The notes under the pieces were generated by a model. It worked only from the letters and a program-made list of their open reading frames with translations. It searched no databases and was not told where the DNA came from. From NCBI GenBank assembly GCA_021813745.1, contig JAKAJO010000136.1:53192-117191 (forward strand): a DNA stretch of 64,000 nt. Direction: 5' to 3'. Source of the DNA: Acidobacteriota bacterium. GTDB taxonomy: Bacteria; Acidobacteriota; Terriglobia; Terriglobales; Acidobacteriaceae. Of the stretch, positions 44,815-54,739 are shown piece after piece. Each line of letters begins with the position of its first letter. The first letter of the stretch is position 1. The position numbers and the translations under genes are program-made.

Positions 44815-46179
44815 CTAACTGGCCTCAATTCCCACCAGCTTCATCGCATCCGGATCCCACTGCACAATCGTCCCGCGCTCATAGCTCAAATTGCTCAGCA
44901 GTGCCGCGCCCGCTGCGCGATACCCAAACACCGCGTCCTCCACCACCGGCTTCCGCGACCGCACCGACGCAAAGAAATTCTTGAAGTGGTCATAGCTGTC
45001 GCTGTAGCCCTGCGGCGCCACATACTTTTCAAATCCCACCGGCGGCGCGCCTTCAAAATGTTTCCGCGGATACTTCGCCCGGTACGCCGTCTCAATCTCC
45101 TTCTGCATGGCTTCGGGAAATGTCTCCACCGTCAGCCCCGGTTCCGTCTCGCGCGGCACGCGGTTCACCGTCACCGCGCCCCAGCCAATCTCCATCGTGC
45201 CTTCCGAGCCCGTAAACACAAGGCTCTCGCTCTCTTCGCCGCCGTCCACAAAGTTCACACGCAGGCTCAGGTTGAACCCCTCGCGATAATCAAACAGCCC
45301 CAGCATCACGTCCGGCACATTGCGCCCGTCGTTCCAGAAGCGCAGCCCGCCCGTCGCCATCCCCCGCGTCGGCCCGTGCGATCCCGTGATGAAATGCGTC
45401 CCGCTGAACAGGTGCACAAACAGGTCGCCCGCCACGCCGCTCCCATACGCCTTCCACTTGCGCCACTGGAAAAACTGTTCCGCGTTGAACGGAATGTGCG
45501 GCGCCGTGCCCAGAAACCGCTCCCAGTCGCACGTCTCCGTGGAAGCATCCGGCGGCACCGTGTAGTCCCACGCGCCAATCGCAGAGTTCCGATCCCAGTG
45601 CGCCGTCACCATGTTCAGCTTGCCAATCGCGCCCTGCTCCAGCAGTTCCTTCGCCTTCGCATACAGCACGGAGCTCACCCGCTGGCTGCCAATCTGCAAA
45701 ATCCTTCCCGTCGTGCGCGACGCCTCAATCATCTCCGGCCCGTCGCTGTAGAGATGAATCATCGGCTTCTCGCAGTACACATCTTTGCCCGCCTTCATCG
45801 CGTCCACGCTGGCCTGCTTGTGCCAGTGGTCCGGCGTGCCAATAATCACTGCATCCACATCCTTGCGCGCCAAAATCTCCCGGTAGTCGCGCGTCGTAAA
45901 GATGTCTTTGCCCCACAGCTCCCGGCTGCGCTCCAGCCGCCCGTTGTAGCAGTCCGCCACCGCCACCAGCTTCACGCCCGGCACCTGCACCGCCGTCTTC
46001 GTATCGCCCTGTCCCTGGCCGCCCGCGCCAATCAGCGCAATCTGAATCTGGTCATTCGCGCTCAACATCCGCGCCGGCTCTTCTTCCACCGCCAGCGCAT
46101 GCAGCCGCGGTGCAATCACCGTGCTCATCGATGCCGCTCCTGCTGCCTTCAAGAAACTCCGCCGATCCAATCCGCTCAC
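44815..46179 (-). CDS. Tat-exported Gfo/Idh/MocA family oxidoreductase
   Basis: A 454-residue protein begins with a twin-arginine signal (DRRSFLKAAGAASM). An NAD(P)-binding Rossmann domain follows (IALIGAGGQG near 45-54; the EKP motif VYCEKPMIHLY) and a C-terminal alpha/beta domain. It oxidises or reduces a sugar or sugar derivative, probably in the periplasm with pre-bound cofactor. GTG 46179 is chosen because GGAGG lies five bases upstream; the frame extends six codons further. Such exported members are numerous in Acidobacteriota and Planctomycetes. Confidence 0.85.
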   Translation of the reverse strand: MSGLDRRSFLKAAGAASMSTVIAPRLHALAVEEEPARMLSANDQIQIALIGAGGQGQGDTKTAVQVPGVKLVAVADCYNGRLERSRELWGKDIFTTRDYREILARKDVDAVIIGTPDHWHKQASVDAMKAGKDVYCEKPMIHLYSDGPEMIEASRTTGRILQIGSQRVSSVLYAKAKELLEQGAIGKLNMVTAHWDRNSAIGAWDYTVPPDASTETCDWERFLGTAPHIPFNAEQFFQWRKWKAYGSGVAGDLFVHLFSGTHFITGSHGPTRGMATGGLRFWNDGRNVPDVMLGLFDYREGFNLSLRVNFVDGGEESESLVFTGSEGTMEIGWGAVTVNRVPRETEPGLTVETFPEAMQKEIETAYRAKYPRKHFEGAPPVGFEKYVAPQGYSDSYDHFKNFFASVRSRKPVVEDAVFGYRAAGAALLSNLSYERGTIVQWDPDAMKLVGIEAS

Positions 46180-46292
46180 AACGTCCTCCGCACACACTGG
46201 TATTCATGCCGCATACCACCATACACGGCCTGCATTCCTTTACGCCTCTTGTCTTGTCTCTCGTACGTTCGAGCGCAGTCCAATCCCGCGCC

Positions 46293-49130
46293 TTAATCGT
46301 CGTCGTCCTTCTGCGCCTTCGCCACTTTCCGCTTCAGCATTGCGGGAACCGGCTTGTCACCCATCGCATCCTTCCACAGGATGACATTCAGCTTTTCCGC
46401 AGGCGCGCGGTCCGCATGGCTGAAGTCCATCTTCATGCTCTCGCGCGCACCCACCGCCTTCTGCGTGTTCGCCGTGTAAATCAGCCCGTTGTCGCGATTC
46501 GCATAGTCCGCGCGAAACGCCGGCTGATCTCCCGGCCCCGTAAACTCCGCCATCATCAGCGGGGCAAACGCATCGTTGTTATTCATCGGCGGCAGTCCCA
46601 GCAGCGACTCCATTGTGCGCAGCACGCTGACCGTCGAGTAGAACCGGCTATCCACAAACGGCATCCCGTTCTCGCCATGCGGCGCATACTTGCTCACCAC
46701 CAGCGCGTAGCTGCGATGCGCATCCACATGGTCCGCGCCATTCTGCGCATCATCTTCCAGGATGAAAAACGCCGTGTCCTCCCAGAACGGCGAGTGCGAG
46801 ATTGCCTCCACCGCGCGCCCCACGGCGAGGTCGTTATCGGCCACGCTGGCCCTCGGCGTCGGCATGCCCGGCTGCGTTCCCGCCGTGTGGTCATCGGGCA
46901 ACCGCAGTTGGATGAAGTTCGGCATCGTGTCCCTGCCCTGCTCCTTGTCCGCCACCCACTTCTTCAGGTGCCGCAGAAAAATCTCCACGCGAATCTGGTC
47001 CGGCACCGCGAGATTGAAGTCCGGCGCCTCCTCGGCAAAGTGCCCCGCCAGTTCCGGCTTCGTCGCCGTGTTCGCCGCCATCAGCGGAATCGCCCACGGC
47101 CACCTGTTCACGCCGCCGCCCCACTCCGCCGGCAGCCGCTCGCCCGGCTTCACCGCGGCCCGCGCGCAGGCGTGCCCGCCCAGCATCGGCCCCAGTTGGG
47201 GATCCGTCGCCGCAGGCTCATCGCAGAAGATCGTCGAAATGTACTCGCCAAAGTGGTAATACGTCTTCCCATGCGCCGCCAGGTCGCCCCACAGATACCC
47301 GCTCGCAGGCTCATTCACATCGGGAATCTTTTCGAGCAGCGGGTATCCATTCGCCACCACACCCTCGTAGTCATACGTGCGCTCGCTGCCGCGATAGGAC
47401 TGCTGCCACGTCTTCTCCAGATAATCCGACCCGATCGCAGCATTGGACCACACATGCCCATCGCCCGACACCTCGCCCGAGTCGAAGAAGTTATCCAGCA
47501 CGCCAAACTGCAGCGCCAGCTTGTGAATGTTCGGCGTAATCGACGCCCCATACATCGTCAGGCTCGCATCGCCATTGCCCACCGGCTTGCCGTCCTTGCG
47601 CAGGTCGCCCAGAATCTGGTCGTACGTCCGGTTCTCCTTGATGATGTAAATCACGTGCCGGATGGGATGCGCGCGTCCATGCGCAAACTCAATCTGCTGC
47701 GCCGCCGCCTTCATGCGGTTCGACTCGAGCACCGTCTCTGTCCACTGCGCTAGATGCGGCCCGATCTCTGACTCGTCAATCCGCGCCAGCGATCCATACA
47801 GCAGCGTCGCAATGTACGTGCTCTTCGAGTGATAATCTTCCCTGCGTGTCTCCGCAGTTTCGCGTTGCGGAAAGTTGTTCGGCCCCGTCCCCTGTCCCTT
47901 CGCCGTTGCCACCAGCAGCTCACCGCCGTTAGCCCCTGGCGCAAACGTCATCGCAAACGGCAGCCAGTCCGTCGGAATGAAACCCTCCGGCCGCACCATC
48001 CCCGTGCGCTCCATCTTCGCCGTCAGCTTGCGCGTATCGAGCACGGCCACGGCGTCGCTGGCCATGTTTGCCACATACAATTGCGTGCCGTCCTCATTGG
48101 TCGCCACTGCCACCGGCTCTGCGCCAAAATAACTCTGCCCCGGCAGCCGCACGTCAAAGTATCCCTTCACCGCAAACTGCCCCGCCGCCACATTCACCGC
48201 CGCCACCGCGTCGCGATTCGCCAGCGCCACATACAGCGTCCTTCCATCCGGCGCCAGCGCAAACGCACACGGATGCGTCCCCGGCACCACCAGATTGGAC
48301 GGCTTCAGCAGCGCCAGCTTGCGCCCCACCGTGTCGTCCGTCAGCCGCAGCTCCACAATCTCCGACGCATTCCACAGCGCCACAAACGCCCGCTTCCCAT
48401 CGCGAGACAGCGCCAGCGCTCCCGGATACACCGACGGCACCGCCCGGTTCTCCGCCAGGTCAAACCGATGCTCCACCGCACCCGTCGCCGCATCCACCAG
48501 CAGCACAGCGTCCGTCAGGTTCTCCGCCACCAGCAGCTTTTCGCGCCCGCCCGTCTCCACCACCGCCAGCGCCGCCGGATACGGCACGCCAATCGGTCCC
48601 TCGCGCTCGCCAATCAGCCGCGTCACGTGTCCCGCAGCCAGCATCTCCATGGGCAGCTTGATGAACCGCTCCGGTTCCAGCTTCCCCTGCGCAAAGCGAT
48701 ACACCGCAATCCCGCTGCCTGTCGCATCCTTACCCTTGCCCTCCGGGTCCGTCAGCGACGCCATACTCACATACACATGCGCCCCATCGCCGCTGAAGGC
48801 CAGGCCCGAATACAGAGTCTGCTTCGCCTTCCGCGCCAGCGTGCGCGCATCCGGCACATCTGTCAGTACGCCGGTCTGCCGGTCCAGCACCGCCAGCGAC
48901 TGCTCATAGTGCGACTCATACGTGCCATAGCCCGCATTCACCGTCACCACATAACGCCCATCGGGTGAAACGGCCATCGACATCGGCAAGCTGTTCAGCC
49001 GTTCCGGCGCCCCTGGGATCGGTCCCATCCATTCCTTGCTCGTCGGCAAGTCGCGTGTCTGCGCCTGCACGTTCACCCCGGCCCAAACACCCGTCAGCAA
49101 AACCACCATCCAAATCGCCCGCATCTGCAT
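46293..49130 (-). CDS. YncE-type beta-propeller fused to phosphoesterase
   Basis: A protein of about 945 residues has a signal peptide (MRAIWMVVLLTGVWAGVNVQA), a seven-bladed propeller of YncE-like repeats (for example SPDGRYVVTVNAGYG; DGTQLYVANMASDAVAVLD) over the first 400 residues, and a phosphoesterase domain (VIYIIKENRTYDQILGDL; VWSNAAIGSDYLEKTW; FILEDDAQNGADHVDAHR) with the alkaline-phosphatase-like metal ligands. It is a periplasmic or surface phosphohydrolase of unknown substrate. The start is ATG 49130; longer in-frame starts exist to 49157. Confidence 0.85.
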   Translation of the reverse strand: MQMRAIWMVVLLTGVWAGVNVQAQTRDLPTSKEWMGPIPGAPERLNSLPMSMAVSPDGRYVVTVNAGYGTYESHYEQSLAVLDRQTGVLTDVPDARTLARKAKQTLYSGLAFSGDGAHVYVSMASLTDPEGKGKDATGSGIAVYRFAQGKLEPERFIKLPMEMLAAGHVTRLIGEREGPIGVPYPAALAVVETGGREKLLVAENLTDAVLLVDAATGAVEHRFDLAENRAVPSVYPGALALSRDGKRAFVALWNASEIVELRLTDDTVGRKLALLKPSNLVVPGTHPCAFALAPDGRTLYVALANRDAVAAVNVAAGQFAVKGYFDVRLPGQSYFGAEPVAVATNEDGTQLYVANMASDAVAVLDTRKLTAKMERTGMVRPEGFIPTDWLPFAMTFAPGANGGELLVATAKGQGTGPNNFPQRETAETRREDYHSKSTYIATLLYGSLARIDESEIGPHLAQWTETVLESNRMKAAAQQIEFAHGRAHPIRHVIYIIKENRTYDQILGDLRKDGKPVGNGDASLTMYGASITPNIHKLALQFGVLDNFFDSGEVSGDGHVWSNAAIGSDYLEKTWQQSYRGSERTYDYEGVVANGYPLLEKIPDVNEPASGYLWGDLAAHGKTYYHFGEYISTIFCDEPAATDPQLGPMLGGHACARAAVKPGERLPAEWGGGVNRWPWAIPLMAANTATKPELAGHFAEEAPDFNLAVPDQIRVEIFLRHLKKWVADKEQGRDTMPNFIQLRLPDDHTAGTQPGMPTPRASVADNDLAVGRAVEAISHSPFWEDTAFFILEDDAQNGADHVDAHRSYALVVSKYAPHGENGMPFVDSRFYSTVSVLRTMESLLGLPPMNNNDAFAPLMMAEFTGPGDQPAFRADYANRDNGLIYTANTQKAVGARESMKMDFSHADRAPAEKLNVILWKDAMGDKPVPAMLKRKVAKAQKDDDD

Positions 49131-49206
49131 GGCCAACACCATAACAAAATTGCCCACACCGCAGTGTCACAGCGCTGTAACTCCCGCACCTGCAATAATC
49201 ATCAGC

Positions 49207-50364
49207 ATGCGCACGCTCTTCACCGCCGCCCGCCTCTTTGACGGCTCCCGGCTCATCCCCCATCCCGTCCTTCTCGTCGAAGAGGGCCGCATCGTTTCCA
49301 TCGCCTCCCGCGCCGATGCCCCGCTGCCCATTGGCCTTCCCATCGAAGACTTCGCCGATGCCACCCTCGCGCCCGCCTTCTTCGATGTCCACATCCACGG
49401 CGCCGCCGGCCATGACGTCATGGAGGCTACGCCCGCGGCCCTCCAAACCATCACGCGCTTCCTCGCCACGCGCGGCACGGGCAGCTTTCTCGCCACCACC
49501 GTCACCGCGCCGCTCGACGTCACCCTCCGCGCCGTCGAAGGCCTAGCCAATCTCATCGAAGCGCCCCACACTCCCGGCCACGCGCGCCCCATCGGCATCC
49601 ATCTGGAAGGCCCATTTCTCTCGCATGAAAAGCGCGGCGTGCAGCCCGCCGAGCACCTGCTCGCGCCCAGCATCGCCACCTTCGACCGCCTCGTTGACGC
49701 AGCACGCGGCCACGTCCGTCTCATCACTCTCGCGCCTGAGCTGCCCGGCGCCGCCGAACTCACCGCCCACGCCACCGCACGCGGAGTCCGCGTTTCGCTG
49801 GGCCACTCCAACGCCACCGCCGCCGAAACCCGCGCCGCCATTGCCGCCGGAGCCGCTAGCGCTACCCACACCTTCAACGCCATGCGCCCGCTCGATCACC
49901 GCGAGCCTGGCATCCTCGGCACCGTCCTCACCACGCCTTCGCTCTACGCTGAGCTCATCTGCGACGGCATCCACACCGCACCGGAGATCGTCCGCCTCTG
50001 GAGCAGCGCCAAAGGCCCCCACCGCGGCATCCTCGTCACAGACGCCATGAGCGCCACCGGCATGCCCGATGGCGAGTACCAGCTCGGCGGCTTCACCGTG
50101 CAGGTCGCCAACGGCCGCGCCATGACGCGCGGCGTTCTCGCCGGCTCCGTCCTCACGCTCGATCGTGCCCTCGCCAACTTCATCGCCTTCACCGGCGCAA
50201 ACCTCGAAGAATCCCTGCCGCTGCTCACCGCCAATCCCGCCGCCATGACAGGACTCGCCCCGAGCGCAGGCGCTCTCACACCCGGCTCACCGGCAAATTT
50301 TGTTGTCTTGGAAAAATCAGGCCAGCTGCGCGCATCCATCCTCGACGGCCAGCGCGCTGCCTGA
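49207..50364 (+). CDS. nagA: N-acetylglucosamine-6-phosphate deacetylase
   Basis: This 385-residue amidohydrolase removes acetate from GlcNAc-6-P to give GlcN-6-P in amino-sugar and peptidoglycan recycling. Metal-site and substrate motifs: FFDVHIHGAAGHDVME, GIHLEGPFLSHEKRGVQ, VSLGHSNATAAETRAA, ATHTFNAMRPLDHREPG and LVTDAMSATGMPDGEY. The start is ATG 49207 (MRTLFTAARLF), 57 codons inside the open frame. It faces an N-acetylglucosamine kinase-like gene only 5 bases away on the other strand. Confidence 0.92.
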   Translation: MRTLFTAARLFDGSRLIPHPVLLVEEGRIVSIASRADAPLPIGLPIEDFADATLAPAFFDVHIHGAAGHDVMEATPAALQTITRFLATRGTGSFLATTVTAPLDVTLRAVEGLANLIEAPHTPGHARPIGIHLEGPFLSHEKRGVQPAEHLLAPSIATFDRLVDAARGHVRLITLAPELPGAAELTAHATARGVRVSLGHSNATAAETRAAIAAGAASATHTFNAMRPLDHREPGILGTVLTTPSLYAELICDGIHTAPEIVRLWSSAKGPHRGILVTDAMSATGMPDGEYQLGGFTVQVANGRAMTRGVLAGSVLTLDRALANFIAFTGANLEESLPLLTANPAAMTGLAPSAGALTPGSPANFVVLEKSGQLRASILDGQRAA

Positions 50365-50369
50365 CACCG

Positions 50370-51281
50370 CTACGACTCCGCCAGTCGCTGCGCGCGCCAC
50401 ACCGCGCCTTCGATGCCCACCACTTCCTTCGTGCCCACCGGCATCTCCGGCGCCGCCGCCTTCAGCCGCGCCACAAAGCCCTCGCGCACCATCCGCGATT
50501 TGCCAATCACGCTTCCGATCCACGCCACCGGCACCTCGCTCGTGAGCGCATGCTTCCGCATGAGCTTTGCGCGCACCAGCAGCACAAAATCCGCCAGGTC
50601 CGTTGCCGCCTGCTCCAGCACCCCCACGCACACCGCATCGCCCTCCTGGGCAAGCTGATCAATCGCCGGCGCCAGCGCGGCAAAGTCGGGCCCCGGCGTG
50701 CTGTCGCCCAGGTTCACCAGCTCCTCAATCGTCTTCGTTCCCCAGATGCGCCCCACCGTCTCCAGCACGCGCGTCGGCTCCTCGCGGTCATAGGCGCGCA
50801 GAGCCCGCCGCACCGCGTGCAGTCCGATCCAGTAGCCCGATCCCTCATCGCCCAGCCGTGAACTCCATCCCTTCACGATCTCGCGCCCACCGTCCGGTGC
50901 GCGCCCCACGCAGTTTGAACCCGTCCCCGCAATCTGCAAGATTCCCGGCCCGCCGCGAAACGCCGCATCCAGCGCGATGACCTCATCGCCCACAATCTCG
51001 GACCGCTCGATACCAAAATCGCGAAACACCGCCGTGATCCATTCCTTCACACCCGGCATCGTCGCGCTCGCCACCCCTGCCGTCGCCGCATTTACGCGCT
51101 TCACGCCCGCCTGCGCGTACACCGCACTGAGCAGCTTGCGCAGGTTCTCTTCCGCCACCGCCGCGCCCACGCGCAGCCGCTTGATCGATCCGCCCTCGAC
51201 GAAGGCCCGGACCTGCTCGCCCTCCACCACCGTCGCGCGCGTCCGCGTTCCGCCCCCATCAATACCGAGCACCAGTCCCAT
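50370..51281 (-). CDS. N-acetylglucosamine kinase-like ATPase (BadF/BcrA family)
   Basis: A 303-residue sugar kinase of the ASKHA fold has phosphate-1 GLVLGIDGGGTRTRAT at the N-terminus, VGDEVIALDAAFRGGPGILQ, IAGTGSNCVGR (adenosine/phosphate-2) and GDEGSGYWIG. It most likely phosphorylates N-acetylglucosamine or a similar amino sugar, feeding the convergent nagA. ATG 51281 has AGGAAGAG upstream; the longer frame overlaps the phosphodiesterase gene. That upstream gene stops 19 bases earlier on the same strand. Confidence 0.85.
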   Translation of the reverse strand: MGLVLGIDGGGTRTRATVVEGEQVRAFVEGGSIKRLRVGAAVAEENLRKLLSAVYAQAGVKRVNAATAGVASATMPGVKEWITAVFRDFGIERSEIVGDEVIALDAAFRGGPGILQIAGTGSNCVGRAPDGGREIVKGWSSRLGDEGSGYWIGLHAVRRALRAYDREEPTRVLETVGRIWGTKTIEELVNLGDSTPGPDFAALAPAIDQLAQEGDAVCVGVLEQAATDLADFVLLVRAKLMRKHALTSEVPVAWIGSVIGKSRMVREGFVARLKAAAPEMPVGTKEVVGIEGAVWRAQRLAES

Positions 51282-51300
51282 CTTCTCTTCCTGCGTCTCC

Positions 51301-52614
51301 TTATTGCACGGGCTCCGCGCCATCGTCGCGCAGCGTTCCCGCCAGCACGTTCAGGCTCCCATCCGTCTTCGGCGCGTGCAGCCCCAGCAGGTGCGCCAGC
51401 CACGGATACAGATTCACGTTCTCAAACGGCAGCACCGTCTTCCCTGCCACAAGATCCGGTCCCTCCGCAAAAAAACTCGCCTTCATCTCCGGCATCAGCG
51501 CCGGATCATACCCATGCGCGCCTGCCGTCGGCTTCCGATCCGGCTTGCCCGCCTCCGGTCCACGCGCACGAATCGCATACGGCCCCGTCGCAATCACCAC
51601 CGGGTCACCCTCGCGCTCATTCTGGTTAAAATGCAGATCTCCCGGCACATTCTTCCGCCGGTACACCTTGAACTCCGGCGCAGCCTTCTTCAGTGCGGTG
51701 TACACGCGTTCCCGGTCGGCTTCTGTCTTGCCATACAGCAACGGCCCCGCTGTCTCAAATCCCGCCAGGTCCGCAAACTGATCCAGCGTAATCCACTCGC
51801 TGGCAACCTTGACCATCCCGTGATCGCTCACCACCACCAGGTCCACCGGCAGCTTGCTCGCGTCCAGCCCGGCCTTCAGCTTCCCCACAAGCCCATCCAC
51901 CTTGCGCACCGCCGCGCGCGTCTCCGGCGCATCCGGGCCAAACTCGTGCCCCTCGTGGTCCGGCTCTGAAAAGTACAGCGTGATGAAATGCGGCCGCTCT
52001 GCTTCCGGCAGCTTCAACCACTCCAGCACCTGCGCCACCCGTGCCTCTTCGCTGATCTTCTCGTCGTAGTGCGCGTAGTACGTCGGCCGAAAACCCGCAA
52101 TCTCCGCTTCCGACCCCGGCCAGAACATGCACGCCGTCCGCATCCCCTGGCTCTCCGCCAGGCTCCACAGCGGAACGCCGCCATACCAGCTTCCGTCCGT
52201 CACCGCCTTCGTATCGCTGATCGCGTACCGCGCTTGCTTCACCGGATCGTAGAAGCTGTTCGCCACCAGCCCGTGGTGTTCCGGATAAAGGCCCGTCACA
52301 ATCGTGTAGTGATTGGGAAATGTCAGGGAAGGAAAGCTGGGCAGCATGCCTTCCGGCGCCCACACGCCCTCTTTGCCAATCTCCAGCAGGTGCTTCGCCC
52401 CTTCGCGCTTCGCATAGTCCCAACGGAATCCGTCCAGCGAAACCAGCACTACATAATGCGCCTTGCGCGCCGCCGCCGAGTTTGCGCCGTGGTCAACATG
52501 CACCACCGGCGGCGCCATCTCGTTGTGCGCCACCTGCCCGGCGAGCCATCCGCCTGCCGTAAGCCAAACCGCCAGTACCGCAGACGCAAACCAGCCCGCT
52601 GCGCGACCTCGCAT
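51301..52614 (-). CDS. Secreted ENPP-type nucleotide pyrophosphatase/phosphodiesterase
   Basis: A 437-residue alkaline-phosphatase-superfamily enzyme has a signal or anchor helix. Two-zinc-site motifs: VVLVSLDGFRWDY (Asp), PSLTFPNHYTIVTGLYPEHHG (Thr nucleophile), LYFSEPDHEGHEFGP (Asp/His), VVVSDHGM and AGAHGYDP (His). It should cleave phosphodiester or pyrophosphate bonds in nucleotides or lipids outside the cytoplasm. It is cotranscribed with the amino-sugar kinase. Confidence 0.88.
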   Translation of the reverse strand: MRGRAAGWFASAVLAVWLTAGGWLAGQVAHNEMAPPVVHVDHGANSAAARKAHYVVLVSLDGFRWDYAKREGAKHLLEIGKEGVWAPEGMLPSFPSLTFPNHYTIVTGLYPEHHGLVANSFYDPVKQARYAISDTKAVTDGSWYGGVPLWSLAESQGMRTACMFWPGSEAEIAGFRPTYYAHYDEKISEEARVAQVLEWLKLPEAERPHFITLYFSEPDHEGHEFGPDAPETRAAVRKVDGLVGKLKAGLDASKLPVDLVVVSDHGMVKVASEWITLDQFADLAGFETAGPLLYGKTEADRERVYTALKKAAPEFKVYRRKNVPGDLHFNQNEREGDPVVIATGPYAIRARGPEAGKPDRKPTAGAHGYDPALMPEMKASFFAEGPDLVAGKTVLPFENVNLYPWLAHLLGLHAPKTDGSLNVLAGTLRDDGAEPVQ

Positions 52615-52708
52615 CTTCGTTTACCTCTGCATCAGCTTATCGCACACAGCCCCGCGCAACCCCGCATCCTCTGGCGATGAAGGGCATCTCACCTCGTCGG
52701 CTGATTGA

Positions 52709-53197
52709 TCAGTTACTCGGCGGCGGGGTCGTCGTAGCTGAAGCTGGAGCCGGAGTCGCCGCCGGTGTCCCGGCTGCAGGAGTCGCCTTCGCAAATCCCC
52801 GGATGTACGCAACCAGACCCTTCACCTCATCATCCGACGCGCGCGACTTGTCCTCTGGTGGCATCTTGTCGTTGCCCTTCCGGATAAGCGCAATCAACTG
52901 ATCATCCGTCTTGCCGGCCAACGACTTCGGATCCGTCCAGTCGCTCAGTGTCAGCTTCATGCTCGTGGCCAGATCGGTCTTACCGTCCCCGCTCGCACCA
53001 TGACACATGGCACAGTCAAACGTGTAGACCTGCTTCACCTTGGTCTGAAGCGCAGCAGCAGCAGAAGCAGCCGCCTTGCCCTGGTCTTCCGCTTTCGTGC
53101 CCGCCTTCGCGTGGGGGTGGGTCTGCGCCATCGCAGAACCGCCCATCACCAATCCACTGCCAACTACCAAAGCAAGGAGCATGAACCGCTTGAGCAT
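52709..53197 (-). CDS. Monohaem class I cytochrome c
   Basis: A 162-residue exported cytochrome starts at ATG 53197 with signal MLKRFMLLALVVGSGLVMGG (cleavage near SAMAQ). The haem site is CAMCH (62-66) and the distal ligand Met112 lies in GNDKMPPEDKSR. A Pro/Ala/Thr-rich tail follows. It is a small periplasmic electron carrier of the cbb3-CcoP or SoxX-like mono-haem type; the partner is unknown. The open frame upstream of the ATG is not coding. Confidence 0.88.
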   Translation of the reverse strand: MLKRFMLLALVVGSGLVMGGSAMAQTHPHAKAGTKAEDQGKAAASAAAALQTKVKQVYTFDCAMCHGASGDGKTDLATSMKLTLSDWTDPKSLAGKTDDQLIALIRKGNDKMPPEDKSRASDDEVKGLVAYIRGFAKATPAAGTPAATPAPASATTTPPPSN

Positions 53198-53359
53198 TTC
53201 TGTCCCCCCAGTTGCAGGTGTTGCACTTCGCATCGTGCAGCTGTTCGTTTGAAATTCCACCGCATTATAGGCCCGATTGAAAGTGAGTTGCATCACACAA
53301 GTTTCAGAACCGCCACTCAGCGCCAACAGCCTCATTCCCATTGTGGTATACGTTCCTTC

Positions 53360-54739
53360 ATGCCTCGCCCACTGATTGCCTCCGTCACACTCCTCGCCGC
53401 CATGCTTCTCACCTCGTCCTCCCAGGCTCAATCTCCCGCGCCAACACCGCCTTTAGGTTGGAACAGCTGGGACTCCTACGGCCTCACCATCAATGAAGCC
53501 GACTACCGCGCCAACACCACCGTCCTTGCCGGCCTCCGCCAATATGGCTGGACCTACTCCGTCATCGACGAGGGCTGGTACATGCAGGATCCCTTCGCCA
53601 CCACAGTCCCCGCGCACAAGTACCTCTGGGACGCCAACGGCATCCTTATCCCCGCCGAAGACCGCTTCCCCTCCGCGGCCAACAACCAGGGCTTCAAGCC
53701 CCTTGCCGACTGGGTCCACGCCCAGGGCCTCAAATTCGGCATCCACATCATCCGCGGCATTCCCCGCCAGGTCGTTGACCTCAACCTCCCCATCGCCGGC
53801 ACCCATTTCCACGCCAAAGACGCCGCCGACCTCGCCGCCACCTGCCCCTGGGACGAAGGCAACTACGGCGTCGCTGACAACCCCGCCGGCCAGGCCTACT
53901 ACGACTCCATGCTCAAGCTTTACGCCTCCTGGGGCCTCGACTTCATCAAGGTCGACTGCATTAGCGACCACCCCTACCGCCCCACTGAGATTCGCCAGAT
54001 CGCCGAAGCCATCCGCAAAACTGGCCGCCCCATCGTCCTCAGCCTCTCGCCCGGCCCCACCCAGCTCGCCCACGTCGCCAAGATCCAGAAGTACGCGCAG
54101 ATGTGGCGCATCACCAATGACCACTGGGACAGCTGGCAGTTTTCCCACCAGACCCCGGACGGCTTCCCCTTCGGCCTGCAGGACGAATTCGACATGCTGG
54201 CCAAATGGTCCGCCCACACCGGCCCCGGCAGTTGGCCCGATCCCGACATGCTTCCCGAAGGCTGGCTCGGGCCGCACCCCGGCCTCGGCCAGCCCCGCGC
54301 CTCGCGCTACACACCCGATGAGCAGCGCACCGAATTCACCCTCTGGGCCATCTCCCGCTCGCCCCTCATCATGGGCGCCAACCTCACCCGCCTCGATCCC
54401 TTCACCCGCTCCCTCATGAGCAATGAAGAAGTCCTGCGCCTCAACCAGACCGCCGTCGAAAGCCATCCCGGCGAGCTCCCCTCCGACCCCGCCGCGCGCC
54501 AGGCCTACCCGCAGCGCTACTGGATCGCCCGCACCGGCGGCCCGCATCCCCGCACCTACATCGCCGTCTTCAACCTCGCCGACGCACCCACCCAGGCCAA
54601 CCTGCCCTGGATGGTCTTCCGTCTCCCCAACGCGCCTCACGCCCTCTACAACGTCTGGGACAAGAAGCACATCCCCGCCGCCAGCTCCCTGCAGGTCCAG
54701 CTCCCGGCCCACGGCTGCGCGCTCTTCCGCCTCGAGTAG
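53360..54739 (+). CDS. Secreted GH27 alpha-galactosidase-like glycosidase
   Basis: A 459-residue glycoside hydrolase family 27 enzyme has a signal peptide (MPRPLIASVTLLAAMLLTSS). Family motifs: PPLGWNSWDSYG at 30-41, VIDEGWYMQ, GLKFGIHIIRG, and the catalytic nucleophile in GLDFIKVDC (Asp199). The acid/base Asp probably lies in WPDPDMLPEGWLG. A beta-sandwich C-terminal domain follows. It should release alpha-linked galactose or N-acetylgalactosamine from polysaccharide. The ATG at 53360 starts exactly at the signal peptide. Confidence 0.9.
   Translation: MPRPLIASVTLLAAMLLTSSSQAQSPAPTPPLGWNSWDSYGLTINEADYRANTTVLAGLRQYGWTYSVIDEGWYMQDPFATTVPAHKYLWDANGILIPAEDRFPSAANNQGFKPLADWVHAQGLKFGIHIIRGIPRQVVDLNLPIAGTHFHAKDAADLAATCPWDEGNYGVADNPAGQAYYDSMLKLYASWGLDFIKVDCISDHPYRPTEIRQIAEAIRKTGRPIVLSLSPGPTQLAHVAKIQKYAQMWRITNDHWDSWQFSHQTPDGFPFGLQDEFDMLAKWSAHTGPGSWPDPDMLPEGWLGPHPGLGQPRASRYTPDEQRTEFTLWAISRSPLIMGANLTRLDPFTRSLMSNEEVLRLNQTAVESHPGELPSDPAARQAYPQRYWIARTGGPHPRTYIAVFNLADAPTQANLPWMVFRLPNAPHALYNVWDKKHIPAASSLQVQLPAHGCALFRLE

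Noticed and set aside
44035..46296. A 753-codon plus-strand open frame rich in Arg, His and Pro
   Set aside because: It is antisense to nfo and the Gfo/Idh/MocA gene, has random low-complexity composition, and is explained by the high GC codon bias of the real genes.
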